Below, piece after piece: positions 49,370-61,880 of a DNA stretch of 64,000 bases (the stretch's first letter is position 1; each line of letters begins with the position of its first letter). This stretch comes from Rhizophagus irregularis. Its lineage: Eukaryota > Glomeromycota > Glomeromycetes > Glomerales > Glomeraceae. The notes under the pieces are model-generated. The model was not told the origin of the DNA. It searched no databases and saw only the letters and a list, made by a program, of their open reading frames with translations. Both the position numbers and the translations under genes were made by a program. The stretch is taken from assembly GCF_026210795.1 (NCBI RefSeq), contig NC_089436.1:2604001-2668000 (forward strand), given 5' to 3'.

Positions 49370-50092
49370 TTAATTTTGACTAAAATTATTAAAAATATGA
49401 GAAGACCTTTGCGATTCAATTAACCAACCTTCATTATCAAAAAAAACTCCTTCTTTAGCTAATCTTTCTAATTTAGAATTAATTTTTTCATTTTTATTCT
49501 TATTATCATCTTGATCACAAACTTTTCCCTTTTTATCTCTACCAAACCATTCACCATCAAAACCACCAATAAAGAAATTAGAGGCAATAACGCGGTGACA
49601 TGGTATCGGTGAAGGAGCAAAAGGATTAACACGGAGTGCATTCCCAACCGCACGTGGTGATGATGATAGAGCTGTTGCTAGTGACTTATATGTTGAAACA
49701 TACCCTTTTTTTTAAGGAAAAAAAAGGTTAGTAAAAAAGTAAAAATTTATTTCAAAATATATAAATCATATTACCTTCAGGAATCTAAATTGGATTCACA
49801 ATAAAAGAAAATAGACAGTTGATCGAGGTCTTAATTAGATTAAATCATAACAACATTATGAAAATGTGAGTTAGTTAATACTCGTTACCTGAGAACAAAG
49901 ATCATATACTTTAAATTGAAATTCTGTTATAATTCTACCGGTCTTTAAATTTTTAAAAGATTTACGGTCGTTTTCTGTTAATGGAAAATATATTGATGGT
50001 GAAGAGTTTATAATCATAGAATTAGCCAATACATTTTCAGTGTCATTTAATAACTCTGAAGTATAATTATTATCAGCGATAGAACACATCAT
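49370..50092 (-). CDS. O6-methylguanine-DNA methyltransferase-like protein
   Basis: Three exons (50092-49889, 49784-49775, 49704-49370) encode 182 residues. FQFKVYDLCSQIPEGYVSTY, then RAVGNALRVNPFAPSPIPCH, RVIASNFFIGGFDGE match the MGMT C-terminal domain; PCHRV contains the cysteine that takes the alkyl group from O6-alkylguanine. The middle exon is only 10 bases (ATTCCTGAAG) and encodes the conserved IPEG turn. The protein would repair alkylated guanine in the nucleus. The N-terminal 50 residues are less conserved. The C-terminal tail after the catalytic domain (KKGKVCDQDDNKNKNEKINS) is Lys/Asn-rich and unusual. Confidence 0.88.
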
Positions 50093-51942
50093 TAGTTTTT
50101 TAGCAGGAAATTTTTTAAAAAAATGGGACAGAAGCGGTCATTAAATAAATGATGGAATATTCAAAACAAAATGCAGATCAGATCTTTTGGTTAACATATT
50201 TCATTATTTGATTGACTAATTAGGTAAGTAAATTGCCGCAGGCACAGTCTAAGTTATAATATTATTAATGTAAATGTTACTGTGCCCGAAAAACAAAATG
50301 ATGACAAATTCTATTAATAATGTTATCTTTTCAAAATCGGAAAATAAATTTTTAAAGTTTCATAGTAGAAAGTTGTTCATCAGCAATCGGACACTTCGAA
50401 ATACCGGAGTTGGGTATGGAACGGATTATTATAGTATAATAATAAGTTTATTTTTAACTCACGGGCAGTCTCGCGATACATCGAAAATAAATTTCCTACT
50501 TCGGTCTTTCGAAGGTTCCACCGGGTCTATCGAAGATCCGCCCGCCTGATTTCTTTATTTTTCGAATAGTCCGGTTCATCGAAACTGCCCGTGTACATGT
50601 TTTCAACGATAGACTTACAGGTATGGAAATCTAAACTGATCCCCTTATTCCCCTAGGATCCTTGAGATTATTCAACAGCTCTGGCCTCTGGATGAAATAA
50701 TGAATTGAATGATTAGTCCGAATTTGGATCGAAACCCTAATTTGCTATTGATTTGAATTTGTATGCTAATCTAAAAACTGACCCTAGAAGTTTTTTTAAG
50801 AAAAATTGTTTACAATATATGAAATAAAGTACGCGTAGTCAAATTCTGCTCTACTCAGTCCGACGTTTTGTTTCGTAATCAAGACTTGACTCGCATTGAA
50901 TAATCAATCTTTGAATTTCTCACAAATTGAATTGTTCATATTTATATTTACCGCAAGTTACTAGATAATGATTAATAAATAAGATTCTACATCCTCTAAG
51001 GAAATTAATTGGCCTTTTTGTTTGATTAAGTTTGTTCTTTAATTATAAATGATTTTGGTTACTTGTCGAAGGCACTTATAATCGTATTTAATCTATATTT
51101 TACATTTCATTTGTGAATAAGTGGATGATACTAAGAAATTCGTCTAAACAGAATTTGACAGAATTTAAATCTTTATACATTTATTACTTTAAAAGGATAA
51201 TTATTGGCTGATGAAATAGTGCGATATGATAAATGTTCCTTACGTAAGAAACTAGTAATCTATACGGTTCAAAAATTATAACTCTTAATTCTTAACATCA
51301 GAAAAACTGGGAATTGTTATGTTAACGCATCTATTTTTATTACAGTTATCATGTTAAATAAAGGAAACAATTTCATTCAGAAAGTGCTTCCAAATTAGAT
51401 TCATAAAATTACTACCGTTGACAATAAAACTAAACATTACCGTTAATAAAAACGAAATTCGCAATAACCTTTGCATTTTGTAGAGTGAAATATCACTTAC
51501 CATAAAATAATAATAACATCAGTAACATCAATAACCCATTATATAAACATACAATGAAAAATTAAATTTCTTCGCAACACAAACAAACACAGTAATATCC
51601 ATATTCATTTGTTCCAATAGAAAAAAATCTTTTGGTTCTTTGGTCTTGGTTATTTATTATTATTATTATATGTATTATCGTATTATTTGTTATTTCGGAA
51701 ATTCTGATAACAAAAAGCATACATGTGCTAGGGTTACCAAAGAATTCTATTGATGTAAAATAAATGTCAAGGTAAAAGTAAGATGAGGTTCGTTCAATAA
51801 AATAAAATAGTAAAAAAAAAGAAATAAATTCGTATTTTGTATAAGCAAAATACAAACAAGTTATAAATACGAATATAAAAAATGAAAAATAATTATAATA
51901 TTACTATCAATAACATTCATTCACAAACTAATTCTCAATTTC
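50093..51942. other. Intergenic, 1.8 kb
   Basis: No gene recognised. It includes the inverted-repeat element at 50460-50593 and AT-rich sequence. The promoter of the methyltransferase lies at the left end, the 3' flank of the next minus-strand gene at the right. Confidence 0.4.
50460..50593. mobile_element. Short GC-richer inverted-repeat element
   Basis: It begins cacgggcagt and ends actgcccgtg, a perfect 10-base inverted repeat, with tcgcgatacatcga and ggttcatcgaaactg extending the pairing loosely. The interior has several further TCGAA/TTCGA fold-backs and is richer in GC than its surroundings. No coding sequence. A target-site duplication could not be fixed. Confidence 0.5.
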
Positions 51943-54258
51943 TTAGTTATCCCACGCCCATCCAGGACTATTGTCCCCTGCATTACCAATTTCCAAATTA
52001 AAAGATTCAGATTTGAGATTTTTGTTACGAAAAAGAGATGATGATAAATCATCACTTTTTTTATTTTCACTACAATTCTGGAATTGCCATGTAATGCCAG
52101 ATTCTTCTTCATCCTCAATTTCGCCCTCCTCCATAGAAGAAGACGAACTTACCTCGCCGTTAACAATTCCATTATTATTGTTATTTAATGGAGTTCCATC
52201 GTCCATTTCTCCATCTTCGCTTTTGTTTTCATTATTTACGCAACATTTGATTGAAGTCACTTTTATCTTTGGTAACATGTCGGCAGGATTTTCATTTTCT
52301 CGATCATTATCACTATTGGATTCTTGAGGTTCACTATCAGAACTCTCTATATCTACTTCCTCTGATCTAGGTTCACTTGCAGCGCGAGTATCAGTTATTA
52401 ATACCTCTTCAAATTCTTCTTCATCCTCCTCAGCATCTTCTGTCCATTTTTCCAATTTTTTTGCAAGAGCCACTTCATCACCAACACCGTCTAACGCTTC
52501 AAGTATTTCCAACAACAACTCGTACTCATGGCATGATTTTTCATACCGAGAAATTTTTTCTCGAGTATGTGAATTAATATGATGAGATATCGCGTCATAA
52601 GCGGACGTTATTCGGTGTTGGGCAAAAGTAGTTATAGGAGACGAAGATGGTTGTCCAAAATTGATTGGAGCAAAGAATGAGGCGGTGTAAGGAGTCATTA
52701 AAGACTCGTCAAAATCAGAAGAATAATGTATACTAAATTAATTAGAAGGACATGAGGAAAAAGGATAAAATTTCACTAAATAATGAATATAATTTTAACT
52801 TAAAATTTAACTCATACTTGTCTTCGCTGTGAACTTGTTGAAAATACTCTGAAGCTTGACCGGGAATTACTTTGAATGGCGCTGGAATCACGTTTGTAAC
52901 AGTACTGACGGGAGTTTTTGCCTGAGGTAATTAATAATGACAAATTAGGATTTGATAAAAAACTCAGCAAAATGTAAATTTAAATATAAAAGTACCTTTT
53001 TTACCGTGTTTCTATTACTATTATCCATATCAAATCCTTTTCTTTTTTTAGGGATATCATCTAAAAATTCTGGGATATTTGCAAAGTTTCTTCTCAATGG
53101 ACCATCGGCAATATCCGTGGTACTAGCTCTCCTAGTTCTTAATTTCTTATTCGCCAGTTCTTGACCATTTCCCCATGGTGAGAAAAGTTCTCCTAGATCA
53201 TCGTCTTCATCTTCCATATCATCCATTATCCTAAAATTATTATTTATTGAAACACCATTATGTCCCAAACCATTAATGGATGGTATTCCATTTATTAATC
53301 CTTGCATAATGTTCATTTCCGTAATATCACTCTTCGTTTCTTGATTTAAGCTCTGAAATTGGCTCAATACTTCATTAAATGTTGGTGCCGAGAAAAATGC
53401 TTGACTCGTCGTCGAATCCGTGTCCATAATTGTAGTAGAAGTCATTGTATTCGGTATTTTAGATAATCTTTGAACAACAAATCCTATAAGGTCTTGAAAT
53501 AAGGCGCATGCTTCTCGAACAATCATTTGAACGATTTCTTCTCCCTCACTCTCTTCTAAATTATAATTATATAAACAAACCGTTGACAACTGATAAGTCA
53601 TATAAATAAGTCTATAAGCTGATTAATAATTGATAACTTTTGTTACCTGTATGCTGACCGAGAAAATTACAGACAATTACTTTCAGCATTGATGTCTGTA
53701 TAGTGCGGAAATATGCCGAAGCTATACGTGCTGTTTCAAAACGTGATGTTATGTCTGATCCAGGAGCCTAACAAGATGATTAAAGTTCGAAAACGCAATA
53801 CAGTAAAATATAATTTACAATACAACGTGAAACTCACTGCAAACCAGCCAAGTACTGTTTGACCCTTCCAGTTCATTAACTTTGCAACCGTACAATCAAG
53901 ATCTTGCAAATTGGCTTTATAAGGATAAAATCCCTAATAGTTTTAAAAAAAAAAGCATAAAAGAAATTTAGGACACGTCTCAAACTTCTACAAATTATAA
54001 ATACTGACCTTCACGTGTATAACTAATCCACGATCTAGACATTCTTCACGTTGACCGAATAAGATGCCCTGAATGGAAGTTCCATCGATTGCAGGCTTAA
54101 GCCTGACAAACACATCTAACAAGGGGTGTGAGATATACGGTCTGCCGATTGGTTCGAGGAAGATGGTTTTACAAAATAATGTGACAGCAATTAAGAAATG
54201 GTATATTTACAAAGGTTAAAACTTTCATACCTTTTGGGATCTGAATAGTAGCTGGCAT
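51943..54258 (-). CDS. Possible Abraxas/FAM175-like protein with acidic tail
   Basis: At least six exons on the minus strand: 54141-54009, then blocks near 53933-53838, 53770-53645, 53560-52996, 52923-52820 and 52730-51943. The N-terminal part (DVFVRLKPAIDGTSIQGILF, then VIHVKGFYPYKANLQD, VLGWFAAPGSDITSRFETAR) resembles the MPN-like domain of Abraxas proteins, where a conserved GW follows a hydrophobic strand. This is a weak resemblance seen by eye. The rest is acidic and Asn/Ser-rich (MDDMEDEDDDLGELF, SMEEGEIEDEEESG) with a KKRKGFD basic patch, and ends SPGWAWDN. The first exon and start codon are unclear: the ATG at 54258 is in a different phase from the next exon. If Abraxas-like, it would scaffold a K63-specific deubiquitinase complex. 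Confidence 0.45.
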
Positions 54259-54461
54259 TTAGATTTAGATTTCACGTTGTAAAAGAATCAACCAAGTCAC
54301 GGCATGAGTCATTTCATATTATTTACTTTATTGACCAATAAAAAATAGGATCTTTAATATAGCCAAATCAGGAAATCAACGCAGCGCTGCCAGGGTCGTG
54401 TCGCACAGATCATTTTCTTTTAGACAAAACTCGAAGCGGTGCTTTAATATTTACTTTCAAA

Positions 54462-56159
54462 ATGTCTCACCAATCTGGAATTCGAGGTTAGTACTTATCA
54501 AAGTTATTAGATAAATATATTATCACTATGTGACGAGTTACTTTCTTATTTCTCCTTTAGTTTCGCAAGAGCTCGCGGACTTATTTGCAAATGCCGTTAA
54601 CAAAAATAATTTAAGAATTATTCGCGTATCAATTGTTAATGGTAGTTTTTTGAGTATTTTTACATCATACGGTTTTTTAAATGTGAGCAATAATTGCGCG
54701 TATTTATTCAATTACTCTAATAGAATCACTAGTTCCGAACGGTACAAAGGATATTTCTGGCAACTCGGATTCTGGTAATAATTCTGAACTTTGTTGTTAA
54801 TAATTATCGTTCCTATTCTTAAATTGTGATGATCATTCAATAGACTTTGCGGGAGTTGGTGAATTCTTAGAAGAGAAGGTGCCTTGCTACATTCTTTATC
54901 GACTTGATTCAAAATCTTTAACAGAAAACTATGAATGGTTGTTTATGGCCTACGTTCCTGATCTCGCTAAGGTATTTTGAAATGATAATTTCTATTTTTA
55001 TAATTTATTCAAGTTCTTTTAACAGTTTTCGAATTGTAATTTAGGTCAGAGATAAAATGTTGTATGCGTCGACACGTGCGACTTTATCAAAAGAGTTAGG
55101 AGACACTCACTTTGTTGATTCTATGTATGGTACTACAGTAGTGAGTTAAATATTCTTAAATCCTTCCAGCCTGTAACCTATGATGATATTTTATTTATTA
55201 TTTATCTTTTACTATTTATACTATATATAGTCTGAATTTACACTAGAAGGATATCAAAAGCATAAAAAACATCAGGATGCCGAAGCGCCATTAACAGCAC
55301 GCGAGAAGGAATTAGCCGAAGTGAAAATTGCCGAAGTAAAGATGTTTGACTTAATTGACTTAATTTTTAATTATTTTCAACTGTTTTAAGTTTTCTTTTA
55401 TTATATGACAGGCTAGCGCGAATGCATTTAGTTATTCGGCACGTAAATCTCATGCTGCGGGAATTTCTTTTCCAATGTCTGACGAAGCAGTGCAAGCTAT
55501 ACAAGGTTTGCAACAATCTGATTTAACAAATAATTTTGTTAAACTAGTAAGTATCATTATATTCTTGATATTTCAAGGATTTTGTGATGATTATAACCTG
55601 TTTTATATGTTGATTCACTTATAGTCATTGGATACTGATAAAGAAAAGATCGAACTTGATGAAGTTAGAAAGATCGATATTAACGACCTTGCAAGCTCTT
55701 TTCCTACCGACTCTCCAAGATTTGCTTTTTACGTATATCAGCATACGCATAACGGACAGGATGTTAGATCCAATAGTAATTATTAATAAAATTTTAATGA
55801 TTTGGTCATAAATTATATTAGCATTCATTTTTTTTTTTTAGTTTTTATATATATTTGTCCCCAGAATTCAAAAATTCGTGAGCGCATGCTATATTCTTCA
55901 TGTCGAGGTTCCGTGATTACATTTGGTGAAAGTGAAGCCAACATCACGATCACTAAAAAGGTAAATAATATTTAAAAGCTTTTTATTAGCTATTAAAGCA
56001 TTAACTAATTGAATTATCTTTATATAGCTGGAAACGAATGAGCCTGCTGAACTTACTAAAGAATACATTTTGGAAGAATTATATCCAGTGATTGATACTG
56101 CACCAAAATCATTTTCTAGACCTAAACCACCGGGAAGGAAAGGGGCTGTTAGAACATAG
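54462..56159 (+). CDS. Twinfilin, actin-monomer-binding protein
   Basis: Ten exons (54462-54486, 54561-54641, 54724-54774, 54844-54971, 55045-55140, 55231-55335, 55412-55546, 55625-55775, 55842-55960, 56028-56159) encode 340 residues, normal for twinfilin. The first ADF-homology domain spans residues 1-135 ([32 protein letters not shown]). The second spans about 170-310 ([39 protein letters not shown]). The tail [16 protein letters not shown] is the basic capping-protein/phosphoinositide-binding motif. Twinfilin sequesters ADP-actin monomers and regulates filament barbed ends. The donor after exon 8 was chosen at 55776 because it restores the conserved FIYICP segment. Confidence 0.9.
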
Positions 56160-58235
56160 ATTACGTCACATACAAAAAATTTCTTTGTTTATTATTTAAA
56201 TTGTATATTTTTTGTTTTTGATATTAAATTATTAAATCACTGTCATATGTACTGTATTTATTTAAAAAATGATATTTTGATTATGATTATAAATTTGATC
56301 TGTTTATAAATTTTATAGTTGTTCTGTTTACGAAAACTTGTCAAGTGTTAGAAGGTTACTTCTAGGGTTCAGTGAACCGATCCTATATATGAAGAATTTA
56401 ATATATACATTATAATATTTATAATTTGTAACCCTTTAAAATTTAATAGCCATATGATCAAATTTATTTTAGATCATTGGTTTTTAGAACTTAAAGTTTA
56501 ATCCTACTGAAAGCAGTAACTAAATAAATTTTATGTAAATATAAAACATTTCTTTCATAGCATCCTATCCAACTAGCAGATATATCCAGAAAGCATAATA
56601 CTATAATCAATTAATAACAAATATATAGAATTTTCATAATTATAACTACAAATTTTTAAAAAATATAAATTGATTATAGAATTACATTCTATTTTATTTT
56701 TTTTATCAATAAATCATATAATTTTATTCAAGTATTTCTTATTTGTATATAGTGGCATTTTTCTTATTAATCTAAAAAGCTAACAGATTATTAATTAGAA
56801 ATATTATGCATACTATTAATATGATGTAACTTTTCAATTCTACTTTTAAAATAGTAAATATAATAAATAAATAATATAGTATATATTTATAAATGAACTT
56901 TGTAATATTTTTATTTAAAAATTTTTTGAAAGTTTTATTTTAAAATTTAATAAAATATACCATTATAGTATATGAAAAATTGGACTTTTAATTTAATAAT
57001 AATTTAATTAATTCATTATATTTTTAAAGAAAATTGGATTAATATATAAAGAAGTAATATTTTTGCTTTAAATATTATTTTTTGATAATATTAAATATAT
57101 TTTTATTCTAATATATTAAATAAAATTTATTAATTAAATTTTATTAAATAAATTAATTAAAAATATAATTTTATAAAGGATATTTAATACTAAAGTTAAT
57201 ATTAATAGCTTATATATTTTTATTATTTTATATAATTTTATATATATTATTTTATACTAGTTTAATTAATAATTAAAATATCTTAAAAATTAAGAACTTT
57301 TTATTAATATTTACAAAATATTTTTTGTAATATTTATATTATATTTAACTTATTTACTGATTTTTAAAAATAATATTAATAAAAATTAAAAGTTTTAATA
57401 TTATTTTATTTTATATTAATAACATTACAAATGCAAGAAGTATATAGCTATATAAAAATTATTATAATTATATAAATGGTCAAGTAATTGTATACGGTAA
57501 TTTATTTTATATATATATATATAATAATTATTTGTTAAAAAATAAGTTTTTTTTGACATTTATTTATTAATATATAAATTAGTAATACAAACATTTATAA
57601 TAAAAGGTATTTTATAAATATTTATAGCTTTCATGATTTTGTTTATTAATTTTAGTTAATTTAAACTATCAATAGTGATTAAATATATATCTTTAATTAT
57701 ATTCAGATTTATATTAGAATATGAAAAATCATTCGTTCACAGGTTATTTGTGCTAAGATTTTTATTAAAAAAAAAAACAAAAGCATAGGCAATAATAACA
57801 AGTAAGAAATCTCTAAATTTAAAATGATGGACAAAAAAGCAAAAAATAAAAGCATATACGGTACTTAAAAAAGCAATTGTAAATGCTTTGAACAAAGACG
57901 TGGATGATTAAGTGTACTGTGTACGTCATCCTAGAAATTAACTGATTTGTTAAAGTTCAGTGTCAAAAGTATCATTGTTACAATTTTTATATGTGTAACT
58001 TTTTTGTTTTCCAATTTGGTTCCTAAATTATCACAAAAAAAAACTATAAATTAAGCGGACACTTAAAAGTTTCTCATACTTTATTAAAAAACAATTTTTT
58101 TTTGTTTTCGCTTATTGCAAGCTTTCATTTATTACAAGTTTTAAATAACAGCCCTTTTAGTTTTAAACGATAGTTCGAAAAATAATTGTTGTAGCTATCG
58201 ATAATTTTCTTTTATAACTACATTTAGTTTACATA
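56160..58235. other. Very AT-rich gene-free stretch
   Basis: From about 56560 to 57700 the sequence is almost only A and T (TTAATTAATTAAATTTTATT-like words) with stops in every frame. No repeats with clear ends and no RNA gene were recognised. The last few hundred bases return to normal composition ahead of the next gene. Confidence 0.5.
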
Positions 58236-59071
58236 ATGTTACTTGGACCTAAGAAAAGAACACGCGTTTCAGACGAAGAAAGTGATAGTGGCATGGAAAG
58301 TGGAGAAATATATGGTGAAGTTGTTATAAATGTCAAAAATAAAACTGAAGAAAGAACAGAAAATATAATGCAAAATGACTTAAAGAGAATGCGACTAGAT
58401 TTAGACCATGATACTTCAAGGTTCTTTTGAAAAAAATTAACAAATTCATTTTTCATTTTTCATTTTTCTTTTCATTTATTATATTTAAATTAAGGCTGTT
58501 TATGTAATTTAACAGAGTGATTCCATCCGAATTCACTAACTCAAGCTCAGAATCATCACCGAGAACACCATCATCATATTCAACACTTGCAGATACCACT
58601 GAGTATACTTCACCATCTTATCAATATCATCAATTTCACCGTAAACAACAATCTTTAGACGATACTTATTTATTAAATCAAAATGTTCATAAACTTCATC
58701 GTAATCCAATTCGAATTTCAACAAGATCGAATGCATCCTCTTCTTCCTCCTCTGCTGAACTCCTAAATCCTTACATGAACATCAATTCAGTATTGTATCT
58801 TGCTAATTTGACGCGAACATCACACATTGTGAATGAATTACAGGATGATCTTGGATGCATGGAAATTGATGAAAGAGAACGATTGGTAGGAAATGGAACA
58901 TCATCTTCAATAGACGATGATTCAATGAATCTTGGGTTGGATCATGATCGTCATCATCAATTTCAAAATGATGGATATGTTAATAGTTCTTCAGAAAAAT
59001 CTGAGTACCAGTCCATTAATGCAGTTTTGAGAGAAGCTTTTTTGGGAAGGCGTCCAAATTTAAGTTGTTAA
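58236..59071 (+). CDS. Unknown Ser-rich, probably nuclear protein
   Basis: Two exons (58236-58420, 58516-59071) join in frame to 246 residues. I do not recognise a family. The N terminus has a basic start (MLLGPKKRTRVSDEE), then acidic and Ser/Thr-rich stretches (SSSESSPRTPSSYS, NASSSSSSAELL) that look disordered. A more conserved-looking part is NPYMNINSVLYLANLTRTSH, and the end SEYQSINAVLREAFLGRRPN is helical. KKRTR could be a nuclear signal and SPRTPSS possible phosphorylation sites. Biased composition and a good splice junction support a real gene. Confidence 0.65.
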
Positions 59072-59335
59072 AACTTAAATTGGGGTTTCAATATTTTATT
59101 TAAAAAAAAGAGTTCTTTCCTTCTAGTAAATAATTTTTTTTTTTTTTTTAGAAAAAGACATTCCTAGTGTGTATAATGTATTCAGAATTTAATATATAAA
59201 TAATATAAATAATATAAATATATATTAAGCAAATTGTAAATTTTCAAATAAAGAATTTTTTTTTTTTAATAATTGTGTTGTCTTTAAATGTTGTAATAAA
59301 AAAAATTTTTTTTTTTTATTAAATTATTTCTAAAA

Positions 59336-61805
59336 TTAATCGGTTTTCATAATATCTATTTCTCCACCATCAGATGAAGGACCCTGTGCTTCTGAACTTT
59401 GATTATTCTCGGGTTCATTACTACTAATAACCATCTGATTAGCTTCTGATGTAGAAATATCGGAGGTTGTAATTTCACCAGTATTTTCAATATTTCCATT
59501 ATCTATAACATTCGTGAAATTATTATCACCATCATCTCCGCTCGTTGTTGGCGGTGGTACAGCCGATGGTGGCGAAGATGTATTTAATAATGATGCACTT
59601 TCATTTCCGCCTCCACCATTATTATTATTATTTTCGTTATCATTATCGTTATTTTTATCGTTATTATTATTATTATCATCATTTTTCTCGCTAAAATCAG
59701 TAGTACTTACAATACCAACAGTACCACCAGTAGCGTTATCATAACTACCATTACTATTATTGATAGTAGATTGATTATAATTCAAGTCCATAGTAATCAC
59801 ACTATCACTACTCGGTGGAGCTATGTTTTGCGGTGCATTAGATGCGGGTGGGATGGATATATCAGCCATATTTTCCTTTTCCTCGTCTGGATTCTCAAAT
59901 GATGGTAACCAAAACGTCTTGAAAGAAAAAGAAAGTAACAAAAAATAAAGTATGTTAATAAATGTTGATCGTAATTATCCGGATAATATATTATTAATTA
60001 CTATAAAACCCGGAGTGGAAAAATTAGATCAGCAAGGAACCTCAATAAGCCATTCGAAAACAACTTATATTAGGTAACTTCTTTTATTTATTCTTCGATC
60101 AGTTAAAAACCACAAGTAAAATACTCAAATAAAAATGTGGGGAACTATGATCGATTACGAACCAAAAACGATTCTATTTTATATGCATCAAACGGTAATT
60201 AAATATAACTCACCAGATCTGTACAACCGCTAACCATCATCAATTTTGCGGGATTGAATCTAACAACTTGCGTTGGTCTAACATGATACTCTAGTGTGTG
60301 TATCGGTCGAGAATCTATTCCTTCTGCAAGTATCATTGAATTTTTTAGAGGTGCTTCTATGTCCCAAAAATTTAACATTCCATCTTGCGATCCTAAAAGA
60401 GAATAATTAATTTTTGCATGAACTCACTATATATATGATGATAGTATCGAATATAAAACCATCACTAGTATTATACTACCTCCAACTACAAAACGACCGT
60501 CGGGGGTCCAACTCGTCTCTTCTCCTCCTAATAATTGCAATGCATTATTTAATCCAACATGGCCTATTAATCGTCTTTTCATATCGGTATTATAAGCATC
60601 AGTTACATAATGTACATCTCCTGATGTTGTAACAAGGATTTTGTCGCCATCGTTACTAAATTTTATGGACGTCCATTCAGGTTGTATTGGAGGACGTGGA
60701 TGTGAAGAAGGTAACGCGTAATTATCTATCACATTTAATGTTGTAAACGGTGCCTATGAAAAAAGTGATGAGTTTATTTTTGTAAATAAAAATCTTACAA
60801 AAAGAAAAAAATTTTTATTAAATTTTTACTTGATCAAACTTTCTTATATCGAATAATTTTATGACGTTGTCATGATTCTGAAGTCCAATCGCAAGAACAA
60901 TGCCAGAAGGATCATACGCAATACAAGGTCTTCCATTTTCAATATTAATAAATCCCTATGAACAAAATTAGAAATAAATTAATCTATGTAAAAATATATA
61001 TGAAATTAATAATAGGGTACATAATCATTTTACATACAAGAAAAGTAGGTTGACGTAAATCCCATAGCCGCACTCCTTCATTTACAGCGCCAGATGCAAA
61101 TTGATCGCTCACAGGCGACATTTCTAAACTCACTACCCTACAGGAGAATGTTATTACCGGTATAATTTATTAATTATGCGCGACATTAAATATAATACCT
61201 TTTCTGATGCCCCTCAAAGTATCTTATGAATTGATTATCATGCAGTGACAAATATCTCAACGTATCTATTTAAACAAAGTTCACGTTTAGATCAGTACAA
61301 TAATCACGATTCAATGTTTATTAAAATAATTATTGATTGGAAGAATGACGAACCAGTTACCATTCTCTTTTGTTGACGCGTATATAATATCCGTATGTCG
61401 ATGGGTAAATCGTGTTAGATGCACTCCATACTTTTTGCTAAGAATTAACTTTTTATGTCTGCAAAATAAAAGAACAGAAGGGTTAGTGTTAAAATTGATT
61501 TATTTAACATGTAAGGAAATATACGCGGAAATTTTGAGTATAATAGATCTAATCCTCATATATCATATCAGTTTTGATGCTAATTGGAATAAAAAAAACA
61601 ACTAGGTAGATTCTACAAATTGAATATATTACCTTCCTTGTACGCAATTGTACAAGTTAATCGATTCATCAGCTGAAGCAGTTACGCAGAATTCTCCGGT
61701 GCAATCAAAATCGCAAGCTGTAATAGGCTGTGAATTCTCGTAGAAATTTCGAGCAGCTTTTAAGCTCATAAGGTGATTTACATTTAACTCTACCGTGTTT
61801 TCCAT
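59336..61805 (-). CDS. SWD2: WDR82/Swd2, WD40 subunit of COMPASS and 3'-end machinery
   Basis: Eight exons (61805-61633, 61458-61361, 61265-61199, 61137-61038, 60955-60830, 60753-60480, 60392-60214, 59917-59336) encode 532 residues. The WD40 propeller covers about 1-350: NFYENSQPITACDFDCTGEF, ADESINLYNCVQG, HLTRFTHRHTDIIYAS, DTLRYLSLHDNQFIRYFEGH, VRLWDLRQP, NVIKLFDIR, SQDGMLNFWDIE. These match Swd2/WDR82, which sits in the Set1 H3K4 methyltransferase complex and in the cleavage/polyadenylation phosphatase module. Human WDR82 has 313 residues. Here about 180 low-complexity residues follow, rich in Ser, Pro and Asn (a long D/N run encoded near 59620-59690). A TCACGTGA octamer lies 68 bases upstream. 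Confidence 0.9.
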
Positions 61806-61872
61806 TTCATAGTAAGGAAAAATTAATGCGGTTTATCCAATCGATTTAACAAATTTAATTCTCCATTTGATA

Positions 61873-61880
61873 TCACGTGA
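61873..61880. promoter_or_regulatory. TCACGTGA palindrome upstream of SWD2
   Basis: Perfect octamer 68 bases before the SWD2 start. It is the fourth gene-proximal copy in the window and fits a bHLH-type binding site. Confidence 0.4.

Noticed and set aside
52377-52577. Plus-strand open frame of 66 residues
   Set aside because: It is opposite to a clear acidic coding exon of the 51943-54258 gene.
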